From Bacteroidota bacterium (lineage in GTDB: Bacteria; Bacteroidota; Bacteroidia; Bacteroidales; WCHB1-69): a stretch of 64,000 bases of DNA. The notes under the pieces are model-generated. The model ran no database searches. It saw only the letters and a program-made list of their open reading frames with translations, and had not been told where the DNA came from. Below, one piece after another: positions 25,449 through 35,267 of this stretch (positions within the stretch are counted from its first letter, which is position 1; each line of letters opens with the position of its first letter). A program made the translations under genes and the position numbers. The DNA lies in NCBI GenBank assembly GCA_017860455.1, contig JAGDMF010000004.1:24314-88313 (forward strand), read 5' to 3'.

Positions 25449-26375
25449 ATGACAATTCAACAATTGGAATATATTATTGCTGTAAGCAAATACAAGCATT
25501 TTGTTAAAGCAGCAGAAGTTTGTGGAATTACACAATCTACATTGAGTTCTATGATTATGAAATTAGAGCAAGAGTTAGATGTTACTATTTTTAATAGAAA
25601 TACGCATCCTGTCGAATTAACCCCAATGGGAGAAAAGGTTATTCAACAGGCTAAAGTGATTTTATATAACACAGCTCAATTGAAAGAGATGGTGATGTCA
25701 GAAAAAGAAACCAAAGTGGGAAATATTCAATTAGGGATAATTCCAACAGTTGCTCCCTATCTGTTACCCAAACTTTTTAAAAAAATTATGGAGTCAGATT
25801 CAGGAATTCAATTGCAGGTTTCTGAATTAAGCACGGCATTGATACTGGATAAACTGCTTAAAGCAGAGTTAGATATGGCCATTATTACGTCCCCTTCTCA
25901 AAATGATCAATTGCTGGAGATTCCTCTCTATTATGAGCGTTTTGTAGCCTATATCTCCCCATTAGATCCTCTCTTTCAGGAACAAGAGATTGTATCATCC
26001 AAAATGCCAACCAAACACATGTGGGTATTGAAAGAGGGGCATTGTTTAAGAAATCAAATTCTCCATTTTTGCAAAATTAAATCTCACTTTTCGCCCATTT
26101 ATGAAGCCGGGAATATTGATAACTTAATAAGGGTTGTAGATGAAAATTACGGATATACAATCATCCCGGAACTTCATATTGATTTGTTATCAGAGCATCA
26201 AAAAAATAATTTGAGACCATTAAATTCACCTCAAATTGTAAGAGAGATTGCTCTGGTTTTTAGGAAAGATTATGTTAAGGAGGGACTTATCAACGGGTTG
26301 GTCACCCTGATTAAACAGATCATTCCCGAAAAAATGGTGGATGAACGATTAAAGAAATTTGCCATAAAATTATAG
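25449..26375 (+). CDS. oxyR: OxyR-type LysR regulator (peroxide sensor)
   Basis: LysR-type transcription factor of 308 residues. The N-terminal winged helix-turn-helix is at 1-60 (EYIIAVSKYKHFVKAAE then TQSTLSSMIMKLE). The effector domain contains EGHCLRNQILHFC with cysteines at positions 199 and 208, the same numbering as the redox-active pair of E. coli OxyR, whose disulfide signals peroxide. It is therefore a confident OxyR. Divergent to the ferredoxin gene and downstream-radical SAM cluster; a candidate operator sits between them. mnmE is convergent downstream. Confidence 0.9.
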   Translation: MTIQQLEYIIAVSKYKHFVKAAEVCGITQSTLSSMIMKLEQELDVTIFNRNTHPVELTPMGEKVIQQAKVILYNTAQLKEMVMSEKETKVGNIQLGIIPTVAPYLLPKLFKKIMESDSGIQLQVSELSTALILDKLLKAELDMAIITSPSQNDQLLEIPLYYERFVAYISPLDPLFQEQEIVSSKMPTKHMWVLKEGHCLRNQILHFCKIKSHFSPIYEAGNIDNLIRVVDENYGYTIIPELHIDLLSEHQKNNLRPLNSPQIVREIALVFRKDYVKEGLINGLVTLIKQIIPEKMVDERLKKFAIKL

Positions 26376-26384
26376 TAAAAAGAT

Positions 26385-27764
26385 CTACTTACCAATACAG
26401 AAAGAACCAAAAATGGTATTCAATACTTCATTGGTTGTAATCTCTCCAGTCACCATACCCAAATCATGCAATATCTGATTGATGTCTATAGCAATGATAT
26501 CTGTAGGAAGTTTTTGAGCAAATCCATCTTCAATTTTGGTGATATTTTCCTGAATTTTTAAGAAAATTTCATAATGTCTTATATTGGTTAACAAAGTTCC
26601 TTCAGAGATATTGTTTTCAGCAATATGAGAACTCAACATCTCTTTTAAAGTTTCAATATTAACATCTTTTCGGGCTGAAATATAAACCACTTCATAATCG
26701 TTCCATTGTGAAAAATGGGAGGGAAGATCTTCCAGTTTATCAATTTTGTTGGCTACAATTATAAACTTTTTGTGAATAAAATCCACTTCATTTTCCAAAA
26801 ACAGAAGTTCCTGTTCAATATCTTCAATGGTTGTATCGGTTATATCCACCATATACAGGATAATTTCCGCTTTATCAATCGCTTTAAAAGTGCGCTCAAT
26901 TCCGATGGTTTCAATCTCATCTTTAGTAATTCTGATTCCAGCGGTATCGATCAATCTAAAGTTTACGCCGTTAATTGTAAAATTATCCTCTATTGTATCT
27001 CGGGTAGTACCCGGAATATGCGATACAATGGCACGATCATCATCCAGTAACGCGTTTAATAAAGTTGATTTTCCAACATTAGGTTTTCCAATGATTGCTA
27101 CAGGAATACCATTTTTGATCACATTTCCCAATTTGAAAGATTCCGTTAGTCGGGTAACTTCAAATTTAAGTTCAGACAAAATGTGTAATATTTTGGAACG
27201 ATCTGCAAACTCCACATCCTCTTCACTAAAATCGAGTTCTAATTCTAATAATGCGGCCAATTCTACAAACTGAGTTCGTAAAGTTTTAATTTTTCTGGAA
27301 AAATTGCCTTTCAGTTGATTGATGGCCAGTTTATGAGAACTTTCTGTTTGGGAGTCAATCAAATCAACTACAGCTTCCGCTTGGGTTAAATCCATCTTTC
27401 CATTTAAGAAAGCACGCATGGAAAACTCTCCGGGTTCAGCCATTCGGGCTCCATTTTTAAAGAGTAATTCCAGAATTCTTTGTTGAATATATTTGGATCC
27501 ATGACACGTGATCTCCACCATATCTTCCCCCGTATAACTATGAGGTGCACCATATTTGATCACTACAATCTGGTCAATCAGTTGATTATCATCATAAACC
27601 TCGGCCCATTTGGCATAATTGGCCTGTTGTTCAAAAAACACGGTTTGGTTTTTAAATAGGTTTGCTGCAACGGGGAATGCATTTTGCCCGGACAACCTAA
27701 TCATTGCTATTGCTCCGATCCCCTGAGGGGTAGCCAAAGAACAAATGGTTTCAGATATATTCAT
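26385..27764 (-). CDS. mnmE: tRNA modification GTPase MnmE
   Basis: GTPase and tetrahydrofolate-binding partner of MnmG in forming 5-carboxymethylaminomethyl-uridine at tRNA wobble position 34. N-terminal folate-binding domain (1-120, with TPQGIGAIAMIRLSG and SYTGEDMVEITCHGS), helical domain, then an inserted G domain with P-loop GKPNVGKS near 226, DTAG near 273 and NKID near 342, and the C-terminal CIGK (CxGK) motif at 456-459. Length 459 is normal. Confidence 0.96.
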   Translation of the reverse strand: MNISETICSLATPQGIGAIAMIRLSGQNAFPVAANLFKNQTVFFEQQANYAKWAEVYDDNQLIDQIVVIKYGAPHSYTGEDMVEITCHGSKYIQQRILELLFKNGARMAEPGEFSMRAFLNGKMDLTQAEAVVDLIDSQTESSHKLAINQLKGNFSRKIKTLRTQFVELAALLELELDFSEEDVEFADRSKILHILSELKFEVTRLTESFKLGNVIKNGIPVAIIGKPNVGKSTLLNALLDDDRAIVSHIPGTTRDTIEDNFTINGVNFRLIDTAGIRITKDEIETIGIERTFKAIDKAEIILYMVDITDTTIEDIEQELLFLENEVDFIHKKFIIVANKIDKLEDLPSHFSQWNDYEVVYISARKDVNIETLKEMLSSHIAENNISEGTLLTNIRHYEIFLKIQENITKIEDGFAQKLPTDIIAIDINQILHDLGMVTGEITTNEVLNTIFGSFCIGK

Positions 27765-27780
27765 AGTGCCATTTTTTTTG

Positions 27781-27788
27781 CAAAAGTA
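27781..27788 (-). promoter_or_regulatory. -7 promoter element for mnmE
   Basis: TACTTTTG on the minus strand matches TAnnTTTG, 17 bases upstream of the start; the leader would be very short. Confidence 0.55.
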
Positions 27789-27900
27789 ATACGATTTTTA
27801 ATGAATTCAGTTCTAATATGAAAGATTATTTTAAATTGAAATCGTTTAACAACAAAAATGAAGAGTAATATAGATTGTATAACTAATGTATCTATTTATC

Positions 27901-27940
27901 AATTAGCTTATTAGCACATTCTCTAATTAGCTCATTATTT
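27901..27940. repeat. Short degenerate array of AATTAGCT/TTAGCACA words
   Basis: Imperfect 7-9 nt words (AATTAGCT, TATTAGCA, CTAATTAGC) directly in front of the lipoprotein promoter; related to the AATTAGC units at 19.3 kb and 55.3 kb. Confidence 0.6.
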
Positions 27941-27942
27941 AG

Positions 27943-27950
27943 TATTTTTG
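27943..27950 (+). promoter_or_regulatory. -7 promoter element for the small lipoprotein
   Basis: TATTTTTG matches TAnnTTTG and is 16 bases before the ATG at 27966, which rules out the upstream TTG at 27948 as a start. Confidence 0.6.
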
Positions 27951-27965
27951 CAAAAAATAAATCGT

Positions 27966-28409
27966 ATGAAAAAATTTGCACTCTCCTGTATCGCAATATG
28001 CTTATTGTTAACCGGTTGTAAGTATGATGAAGGTCCATTTATCAGTTTAAGAGAAGCTGAAACCCGTTTGGTTGGGGTTTGGGAACTGATTAATGTTTAC
28101 AAAAACGGGGAAATACCCGAAACAGTTCCTTACGCTGCTTATAAACCCGGAACCTATTATACTTTTTATTTTGACTATTTAATGTCCGTTACTGCCATAG
28201 TAAACAATAATGTGAGAGAGTCAACCCAAGGTTTCTGGAGGTTTTTAGATAACGAAAAAAACCTCGAAGTTCAATTCCAACTTCCGGGAGAATCCTATTT
28301 TTACGAAGCTCAAATCAAGAGACTTACCATGTCTGAACTCCGTTATGAGTTTACTGACGATGAAGGTAATGTTTGGCGCTTTGAAATGTTTTCCAGATCA
28401 CATTACTAA
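27966..28409 (+). CDS. Small lipoprotein, lipocalin-like
   Basis: A 147-residue lipoprotein: short signal peptide and lipobox (LLLTGC, Cys18 in MKKFALSCIAICLLLTGC). The mature part is beta-rich (VGVWELINVY, YYTFYFDYLMSVTAIV, TQGFWRFLDNEKNLEVQF), which resembles the Bacteroidota lipocalin-like lipoproteins, but no specific family is certain. The start chosen is the ATG after the promoter. The gene is convergent with pfkA and overlaps its stop by four bases. Confidence 0.7.
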   Translation: MKKFALSCIAICLLLTGCKYDEGPFISLREAETRLVGVWELINVYKNGEIPETVPYAAYKPGTYYTFYFDYLMSVTAIVNNNVRESTQGFWRFLDNEKNLEVQFQLPGESYFYEAQIKRLTMSELRYEFTDDEGNVWRFEMFSRSHY

Positions 28410-29506
28410 TCTCCAAAAGAGATCCCGATTTTTTTAGCGGTATTCACCAGGGAACTGGTTTCCGGATCAACATTGTTTGGTCTTTTAACAGCTTCATCTA
28501 AAGAAACATACGTAATTTCCGGATGGCGGTAAGATACCATTGTTCTGTATTTTTGATCTTTAACCAATTCAAATGCCTTAACTCCAAATGCAGTCGCCAG
28601 AATCCGATCGTAGGCAACAGGAGTACCTCCACGTTGTAAATGGCCTAATACCATCACCCGAATATCGTGTTTAACCCCTAATTGTTCCAATTCCAATTTC
28701 AATTTATCTCCAACTCCTCCTAATTTGATGTTAGGATCTCCTAAAGCTGTTGGTTTGACACCTGTAATCTTTCCGTCCAACCCTTTTGCACCTTCTGCAA
28801 TCACAATATTACAAAAACCACGTCCGGATTTATAACGGGACTCGATTTTTTCAACAATTTTTTTAGGATCATATTCTATTTCAGGGATGATACAAACTTC
28901 TGCACCACCAGCTATGGCTGAATGTAAAGCGATCCATCCGGCATCACGCCCCATCACTTCCAAAATAAATACACGACTATGACTGGAAGCTGTGGTCACG
29001 AGTTTATCCACTGCCTCGGTTGCAATCTGAACAGCAGTTTGAAAGCCAAATGTGAAATCAGTGGATGATAAATCGTTATCGATTGTTTTTGGTACTCCAA
29101 CGATATTGATTCCCATATCTGCCAATTGAATAGAGATTCTTTGAGAACCATCGCCGCCAATACTGATAATCACATCAATTCCTAAATTGTCGATTCTTTT
29201 TTTAAACAATTCGGAACGATCCTCCTCTTTCCAACTCCCATCCGGTTGTTGAACCGGAAAGTGAAAAGGGCCCCCTTTATTGGTCGTTTTGATGATGGTG
29301 CCTCCATTGACATGAATTCCGGCCACATCTTTGTCTTTTAAATCCACAATTTCCACATCATCTTTCAAAAGTCCGTTATACGATTCGATACATCCAATCA
29401 CTTCCCAATCTCCTTCATATTCAGCGCTTTTAACGATTCCTCTAATCACTGCATTCAATCCGGGACAATCACCGCCACCCGTTACAACCAATACTTTTTT
29501 TGCCAT
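28406..29506 (-). CDS. pfkA: 6-phosphofructokinase
   Basis: Phosphorylates fructose 6-phosphate in glycolysis. The chosen ATG gives MAKKVLVVTGGGDCPGLNA, the correct N-terminus, and 366 residues. GGDGS (phosphoryl-donor loop) has Gly where PPi-dependent enzymes have Asp, favouring ATP, while PKTIDND has Lys at the position that is Gly in E. coli PfkA, as in PPi-PFKs and some long ATP-PFKs. The donor is therefore probably ATP but not certain. EVMGRDAGWIA and the C-terminal GHLQRGG are present. Upstream in-frame codons overlap the promoter and were not used. Confidence 0.93.
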   Translation of the reverse strand: MAKKVLVVTGGGDCPGLNAVIRGIVKSAEYEGDWEVIGCIESYNGLLKDDVEIVDLKDKDVAGIHVNGGTIIKTTNKGGPFHFPVQQPDGSWKEEDRSELFKKRIDNLGIDVIISIGGDGSQRISIQLADMGINIVGVPKTIDNDLSSTDFTFGFQTAVQIATEAVDKLVTTASSHSRVFILEVMGRDAGWIALHSAIAGGAEVCIIPEIEYDPKKIVEKIESRYKSGRGFCNIVIAEGAKGLDGKITGVKPTALGDPNIKLGGVGDKLKLELEQLGVKHDIRVMVLGHLQRGGTPVAYDRILATAFGVKAFELVKDQKYRTMVSYRHPEITYVSLDEAVKRPNNVDPETSSLVNTAKKIGISFGD

Positions 29507-29520
29507 ACTGTTTTTTTTTG

Positions 29521-29528
29521 CAAAAGTA
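29521..29528 (-). promoter_or_regulatory. -7 promoter element for pfkA
   Basis: TACTTTTG on the minus strand matches TAnnTTTG, 15 bases upstream of the chosen pfkA start. Confidence 0.55.
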
Positions 29529-29561
29529 ACATAAAATTGCTCTATCAGGCAACTTTTTATA

Positions 29562-29569
29562 TATTTTTG
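29562..29569 (+). promoter_or_regulatory. -7 promoter element for the T9SS type B protein
   Basis: TATTTTTG matches TAnnTTTG, 28 bases before the ATG at 29597 and divergent from the pfkA promoter. Confidence 0.55.
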
Positions 29570-29596
29570 CATCTAAGAAAAAAAGTTTTAAAACGT

Positions 29597-32494
29597 ATGA
29601 ATAAAAAGTTTTTATTTTCACTCTTTCTCTTTGTAGGAATCTCATTTATGGGAAATACTCTAAAGGCTGAAATTATCAATATGTATCACGGCACTCAAAC
29701 AACAGATGAGGGTAAGTTTTATGATGAAGGAGGTTCTTTGAATAATTATCCGGCAACCAATTTAGGAACGATGACACTTACTTTAGAGTCCTCAACCTAT
29801 TATAATTTCGGTTCCGGTTTTGTTCCCAGCTTGCTCCAGTTCAATTTTACTATGTTTGCCATTGGTTTCGGAGATACCCTTTTTATTTATGATGGGCAGG
29901 ATCAGAACGCGCCTTTAATTGGTGCTTATAGTGGGGTGAATAGTCCCGGTTTGGTCACATCATCGACCAAATTTATCACTTTTGTATTTTACTCTGACGG
30001 CATTGCTGATTTGAACGGATTAAATACCGGATGGAATGCTGACTTTGATTATTATTTCAATACTCCTAAAGTTTTTAATCTATCACCTGCATTGGTTTTT
30101 ACTGAAAACGAAACCTGTAATGCGATTCTTTACGATTCAGGTGGTCCAACCAACAATTTTACTTCTGGCGAGGATAAAACTATTGTTTTTACATCACAGT
30201 TAGGAACTTATATTAAAGCAAAAAAAATTACATTTGATGTAGGTACCAACATCTTAGAAATTTGGGACGGAAACCTTTCCTCTGACCCTACCAATGCTCG
30301 TAGAATAGGCTATTTCAAAAATGGATTTTTACCTCCCGATTCTTTGATTTCCAGTGGGCCAAGTATGTCTTTTAGATTTGTAACCACATCCACCGGACCA
30401 GGTTTTAGATTTGATATTTCTTGTGTTCAGGAAATATTCCTACAAGGACAAAATGAATCAGCTTGCCCGAAAATTGAATTAGGACCTTATGTTGTTAATG
30501 GCACATTTATTCCACAAGATACAATAGTTTTTGATTGTAGTAATCCAATGATACTCCTATATGCAAATATTAAAGCACCTGGATTACCAACAGCAGACTA
30601 CACCCTTCAAAGTATTCCTTATAACCCGCCATTTCCATGGTATGGGAATGGGTTGTCACCAGCAGTTATGACTGACGATGTTTGGTTTGGTAATGTAAAT
30701 TTACCCAATAGTCCACTTTTCAGTTTTTCTTTTTATGGACAAAGTTATTCATCTCTTAGTCCAGGTGCAAATGGAGCTGTTTCTTTTAATCCTCATAGTG
30801 GACCATCGGGTTATGTGTTTGATGTCAATATACCCAATATTACAAGCCCAACTTATGCATTTAATGTTTCTGGTTCTTATGATCATAAAAATTCAATTTT
30901 TGGGATTTTACAAGATACTGACCCTTTTTATGTAACGACATCAGGTAATGATATTGGTGGAATCTGGTATGGTTTTCAAGGAGAATTTCCTTGTCGTGCG
31001 TTTGTAATGTCCTTTAATAGACTTCCGTTATATGGAAATCATGCTTATCCTCCTTCATTTCAAAATGACACTACAGCATCATATCAAATTGTAATATATG
31101 AAGGTTCAAATATTATAGAAGTTCATGTTAAACAAAGAATTGGTTATTCATCTACAAATGGAGGTAGAAGTTTGCTAGGTCTTCTTAATGCAGGTGGTAA
31201 TCAAGCAGTTGTACCTCCTGGGAGGAATACTGGAAACTGGGATGCAATTCAAGAAGCGTGGCGTTTTATTCCTATTTCTCCTATTGATAACATAGAAGCT
31301 GTTTGGTATAAAAATTCAGTTACCCCTGAAAATTTAATAACAAACAACAATCTTGATGAAAAAGTGTTAGCTGTTTCTCCTGAAGAAACAACAAGATATA
31401 TTGGTAAATTAGAGTTTCCTACACCTATTGGAACATCCTATATCCTTTATGACACAATAGTTGTTGTTGTTAATAGACCTGCCATTAATGCCACATCTTC
31501 TGTACCTTCAGTGTGTCCTGGTGAACCAGTTGAACTTACAATCAATACTGTTAATCCCGATGAAGCAGATCAGTTAGCATCATTTCAATGGTATGATGGA
31601 TCAATATTAGTTGGAACGAACCAAACTATTGAAGTTTCACCTATGGTTTCTACAGATTATCATGTTATTATAACATATACGAATAACTGTGAAAAGAATG
31701 ATACAGTATCAATTATAGTTCCAGAACTTGATAAACCTGTCATTGTTGGAGATACTGTTTTATGCTCCGGTGAAAGATCTGTTCTTACTGTTACCAATGC
31801 TGTTGGGGACTATTCCTGGAGTACAGGTGCCAATATTCAGGCCATTACCGTGTCTCCATCAACAACTACCGAATTTACAGTTGATGTTACGACTGATATT
31901 GGTTGCATTACAAGAGATACTATTTTAGTATATGTGAATCCATCTCCAGTAGCAGGTTTCTCACCAAATCCTCCTCATGTTTATGTTGAAAATGGGGAAG
32001 GTCCGGTTAGTTTTGTGAACTTATCTCAAATGGCATTTAATTATTTATGGAACTTTGGAGATCAGTACAGTATCGAGTCTGACAATACTTCTGACCTGGA
32101 ATCACCAACTCATATTTATACCAGAGCCGGAAAATATAAAGTTTCCCTTACTGTAGAAACTGAAGAGGGTTGTACCGATTCAACCAGCAATTTTGTGATA
32201 GTTGAAGTACCTTACTTCTTTTATGCGCCCAATGCATTTACCCCTAATAATGATGGAATCAATGACCTTTTCTATGTAAGTGGCGAAGGAATCGATCCTG
32301 ATCAATTTGAAATGCTGATTTTTAATCGTTTTGGAAACTTAATCTTCAGATCGACCACTCCATTCGATTATTGGGATGGTAGAACATCCGACGGATCTTT
32401 ATCTCCTGCAGGTGCTTATGTTTATTTAATTTCAACTTTAGATATGGATGGTAATCCGAAAAGATATGATGGGACAGTTAACCTGATCAGATAA
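29597..32494 (+). CDS. Large T9SS type B (gliding-motility-associated C-terminus) surface protein
   Basis: A 965-residue secreted protein. The signal peptide ends near residue 24. An N-terminal region (about 35-140) and a second (about 165-275) show CUB-like patterns (DTLFIYDGQDQ; ILEIWDGNL). The middle is a beta-rich domain, then Ig-like modules (near 640-780) and a PKD domain (PVSFVNLSQMAFNYLWNFGD, near 800-870). The last 90 residues are the T9SS type B sorting domain (FYAPNAFTPNNDGINDLF, FNRFGNLIF, YDGTVNLIR). It should be a surface-displayed adhesin or binding protein; no enzymatic motif is seen. The ATG after the promoter was chosen over an earlier one. Confidence 0.85.
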   Translation: MNKKFLFSLFLFVGISFMGNTLKAEIINMYHGTQTTDEGKFYDEGGSLNNYPATNLGTMTLTLESSTYYNFGSGFVPSLLQFNFTMFAIGFGDTLFIYDGQDQNAPLIGAYSGVNSPGLVTSSTKFITFVFYSDGIADLNGLNTGWNADFDYYFNTPKVFNLSPALVFTENETCNAILYDSGGPTNNFTSGEDKTIVFTSQLGTYIKAKKITFDVGTNILEIWDGNLSSDPTNARRIGYFKNGFLPPDSLISSGPSMSFRFVTTSTGPGFRFDISCVQEIFLQGQNESACPKIELGPYVVNGTFIPQDTIVFDCSNPMILLYANIKAPGLPTADYTLQSIPYNPPFPWYGNGLSPAVMTDDVWFGNVNLPNSPLFSFSFYGQSYSSLSPGANGAVSFNPHSGPSGYVFDVNIPNITSPTYAFNVSGSYDHKNSIFGILQDTDPFYVTTSGNDIGGIWYGFQGEFPCRAFVMSFNRLPLYGNHAYPPSFQNDTTASYQIVIYEGSNIIEVHVKQRIGYSSTNGGRSLLGLLNAGGNQAVVPPGRNTGNWDAIQEAWRFIPISPIDNIEAVWYKNSVTPENLITNNNLDEKVLAVSPEETTRYIGKLEFPTPIGTSYILYDTIVVVVNRPAINATSSVPSVCPGEPVELTINTVNPDEADQLASFQWYDGSILVGTNQTIEVSPMVSTDYHVIITYTNNCEKNDTVSIIVPELDKPVIVGDTVLCSGERSVLTVTNAVGDYSWSTGANIQAITVSPSTTTEFTVDVTTDIGCITRDTILVYVNPSPVAGFSPNPPHVYVENGEGPVSFVNLSQMAFNYLWNFGDQYSIESDNTSDLESPTHIYTRAGKYKVSLTVETEEGCTDSTSNFVIVEVPYFFYAPNAFTPNNDGINDLFYVSGEGIDPDQFEMLIFNRFGNLIFRSTTPFDYWDGRTSDGSLSPAGAYVYLISTLDMDGNPKRYDGTVNLIR

Positions 32495-32495
32495 A

Positions 32496-33359
32496 ATGAA
32501 TGAAAAGATAGTTAAATTTAAAATATATTTTCAATCTTCCAAACTAATCATCGCTGCATTCGTGGCGATGATTTCGTTATTTGGATGTAAAAGCACCCAA
32601 ATGGTTACTGAAAATAAAATTCCTCAAAGTTCACCAATCGTTCCCGATACTTCAATAGCTCAGTTTCCTTCTATTGATACGATTCTTCCCTTACAATATT
32701 CTGATATTAAAACCATTAATCAATATGATTATGAATGGATCTCTTACCGAGCTAAAACGAATTATACCATCAATGAAAATAATGGGGAGTGTAATCTCTA
32801 TTTTGTAAATCGGATTGACAGCATTATCTACCTCAATATCAATCTTGCCGGAATAGAAGTGATTAGAATGGTTCTGACACCGGATGAGGTGATCTATGTC
32901 AATAAACTAAACAAAACATTTTATAAGGGTGAATTTTTGTTATTTCAAAAAATTGCCGGAGTTCCCGTTACTTTTGATATGATTCAGGCGATTTTGAATG
33001 GTAAAGATTTTCAAAATTTTGATTCTATATTTACTATTTCTGAAGAACCGGATCAAGTAATACTTCAAACCAATACCAGAAAAGAAAAAAACAAAGATCT
33101 TTATATCATTCAAAAAATGATATTAAATAAAGAGCTTTTGATGATTCAAAATCTGATCACTGTAAAATCTAACCTTCGTAAATTAAATATGGAGTATCTC
33201 AATTACCAACCGGTTGAACCTCATTTTTGTTTTCAGGAAATGAGATTGGAAACGGCAAATATTAAAATGAATTTAATCTTAAAAAATATCAAATACAACA
33301 CACCTGGTCCGACCTACATTACTATTCCTGAAAGTTTTACTCCTGTTGATTTAAAATAA
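32496..33359 (+). CDS. DUF4292 lipoprotein
   Basis: A 287-residue exported protein with a signal peptide and lipobox ending in LFGCKS (Cys31). The body matches the Bacteroidota DUF4292 pattern (YEWISYRAKTNYTINENN, SIIYLNINLAGIEVIRM, VIYVNKLNKTFYKGEF), a LolA/LolB-like fold predicted to carry lipoprotein or hydrophobic cargo; the function is not demonstrated. It begins one base after the stop of the T9SS protein. Confidence 0.72.
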   Translation: MNEKIVKFKIYFQSSKLIIAAFVAMISLFGCKSTQMVTENKIPQSSPIVPDTSIAQFPSIDTILPLQYSDIKTINQYDYEWISYRAKTNYTINENNGECNLYFVNRIDSIIYLNINLAGIEVIRMVLTPDEVIYVNKLNKTFYKGEFLLFQKIAGVPVTFDMIQAILNGKDFQNFDSIFTISEEPDQVILQTNTRKEKNKDLYIIQKMILNKELLMIQNLITVKSNLRKLNMEYLNYQPVEPHFCFQEMRLETANIKMNLILKNIKYNTPGPTYITIPESFTPVDLK

Positions 33360-33360
33360 T

Positions 33361-34275
33361 ATGATCTCTTTAACAAACCAATCAATTAAAAAAGAAGCTC
33401 AGAATTGTGACTTTTCATTTTGTGGTATTGCAAAACTGGAAACTTTTACTCAGGAGAAAATCCGGTTTGAAAATGCGATTAAAAATGGATATCATGCCAA
33501 TATGGGCTATTTGGAAAGAGATATTGATGCCCGTTTTAATCCGAATCATCTCTTGTCTGATTGTCAATCTGTTGTAGTTTTGTTATTCAATTATTATACA
33601 GGAAAATCATTGAACTCTTCTTACAGAATATCAAAATATGCATTTGTTCAGGATTATCACCACCTGGTAACCCAACAAATTGAAAAGCTGGTGGAGATTA
33701 TGAAATCTGATGGAACGCAGTTTAATTATAAAATTTCAGTAGATTCAGGAAAAATTTCAGAGAAAAATTGGGCCATTAAGGCTGGTTTGGGAAATTTTGG
33801 AAAAAATGGCCTCCTGATCACACCTAAAGGATCTTACTTTTTTATTGGTTTGCTTCTTTTAGATCAAAAAATGGACTTATATGATCAAAATGAACCCAAT
33901 TCACTACCATCATGTGGGAATTGTACTCTTTGCATCGATAATTGTCCTACCCAGGCGATTGTAAAACCTTATGTGATTGATGCAAAAAGATGTTTGTCCT
34001 ATCAAACATTATCTAATAAAACACCTGATTATGATTTAGTTAAGGAACATTCCTGGATCTATGGTTGTGATGTTTGTCAGGAGGTGTGTCCCAAAAATAA
34101 AAAATCTGAAATAAATGATTTTGCGGTAACCAATTCTTCCCTATTTTTGCACTTTGAAGATTCCGACTTTGAAAATTTGTCAAAAGAGGAGTTTGATCAC
34201 TATTTTTCTAACACATCAATAGGATCAAAAGGGTTCGAAAAATTGATTCAATTTATAAAAAATAAACAAAAATGA
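33361..34275 (+). CDS. queG: Epoxyqueuosine reductase
   Basis: Last step of queuosine biosynthesis on tRNA: reduces epoxyqueuosine using a cobalamin cofactor and two [4Fe-4S] clusters. The cysteine motifs are CGNCTLCIDNCP (near 183-194) and GCDVCQEVCP (near 235-244), with the conserved NWAIKAGLGNFGKNGL segment near 138. Length 304 is typical. Start directly follows the DUF4292 stop; its stop overlaps the kdsD start by four bases. Confidence 0.93.
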   Translation: MISLTNQSIKKEAQNCDFSFCGIAKLETFTQEKIRFENAIKNGYHANMGYLERDIDARFNPNHLLSDCQSVVVLLFNYYTGKSLNSSYRISKYAFVQDYHHLVTQQIEKLVEIMKSDGTQFNYKISVDSGKISEKNWAIKAGLGNFGKNGLLITPKGSYFFIGLLLLDQKMDLYDQNEPNSLPSCGNCTLCIDNCPTQAIVKPYVIDAKRCLSYQTLSNKTPDYDLVKEHSWIYGCDVCQEVCPKNKKSEINDFAVTNSSLFLHFEDSDFENLSKEEFDHYFSNTSIGSKGFEKLIQFIKNKQK

Positions 34276-35231
34276 GTGATATGATCGAAAGGGCAAAACA
34301 GGTTCTCCAAGAGGAAGCTGATGCCATAATTCGTATGAAAGAACTTATAAATGAGGATTTTGTAAAAAGTTTAGACCTTATATTAAATGCCAAAGGACGA
34401 ATTATAGTTACAGGAATTGGAAAAAGTGCGATCATTGGACAAAAAATTGTGGCAACTTTTAATTCAACCGGAACTCCTGCGATTTTTATGCATGCTGCAG
34501 AAGCGATTCATGGTGATTTAGGAATCATTCAACCGGATGATGTTGTTTTGTGTCTTTCTAAAAGTGGAAATACTCCTGAAATATCGGTGTTGATGCCCTA
34601 TTTTAAATTAAGTGGAAATAAAATTATCGCTATTGTAGGTGATGCCAATTCATTTTTAGCTCAGGAAGCTGATTTTGTTTTAGATTGCTCTATCGAGAAA
34701 GAAGCTTGTCCCAATAATCTGGCACCAACCTGTAGTTCAACTGCTCAACTGGTGTTAGGCGATGCCCTTGCCAGTTGCTTGATTGAATTGCGCGGCTTTA
34801 CATCACAGGATTTCGCTAAATACCACCCAGGTGGAATGTTAGGAAAAAGATTATATACAAAAGTAAAAGATTTATATCGTTTTAATGAAAAACCTTTTGT
34901 TTTTAAAAATTCATTAATGCCTGATGTTATTCTTGAAATCTCAGGTAAACGTCTTGGAATCACAGCTGTGATCGATGAAAATCAAGTGATTGGATGTATT
35001 ACAGATGGTGACTTAAGAAGAATGTTGGAGAAACATACGGATTATTCAAACCTTAAAGCTGAAGAAGTGATGTCTGCCAATCCCAAAACATTAACCGAAG
35101 ATGTGCTGGCTGTGGAAGCTCTTGAATTAATGAAAAAGAAAAATATTACCAGTGTTTTTGTAGTGGATCATAATAGTAACTATTTGGGAGTATTACACTT
35201 ACACGATATTATAAAAGAGGGAATTTACTAA
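34272..35231 (+). CDS. kdsD: Arabinose 5-phosphate isomerase (KdsD/KpsF)
   Basis: Isomerises ribulose 5-phosphate to arabinose 5-phosphate, the precursor of Kdo in lipopolysaccharide. N-terminal SIS domain with GIGKSAIIGQKIVATFNSTGT (near 48-68), HAAEAIHGDLG and LSKSGNTPE (near 95-103), and two C-terminal CBS domains (about 205-319, including GCITDGDLRRMLE). All 319 residues are present. Likely same transcript as queG and rluD. Confidence 0.94.
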   Translation: MSDMIERAKQVLQEEADAIIRMKELINEDFVKSLDLILNAKGRIIVTGIGKSAIIGQKIVATFNSTGTPAIFMHAAEAIHGDLGIIQPDDVVLCLSKSGNTPEISVLMPYFKLSGNKIIAIVGDANSFLAQEADFVLDCSIEKEACPNNLAPTCSSTAQLVLGDALASCLIELRGFTSQDFAKYHPGGMLGKRLYTKVKDLYRFNEKPFVFKNSLMPDVILEISGKRLGITAVIDENQVIGCITDGDLRRMLEKHTDYSNLKAEEVMSANPKTLTEDVLAVEALELMKKKNITSVFVVDHNSNYLGVLHLHDIIKEGIY

Positions 35232-35267
35232 ACCCTGAAACCAGTTAACCCCATAAAAGAGGATTTA

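Noticed and set aside
26715..27273. Long reading frames antisense to mnmE
   Set aside because: They mirror the codons of a fully conserved gene on the opposite strand; no promoter or family motif.
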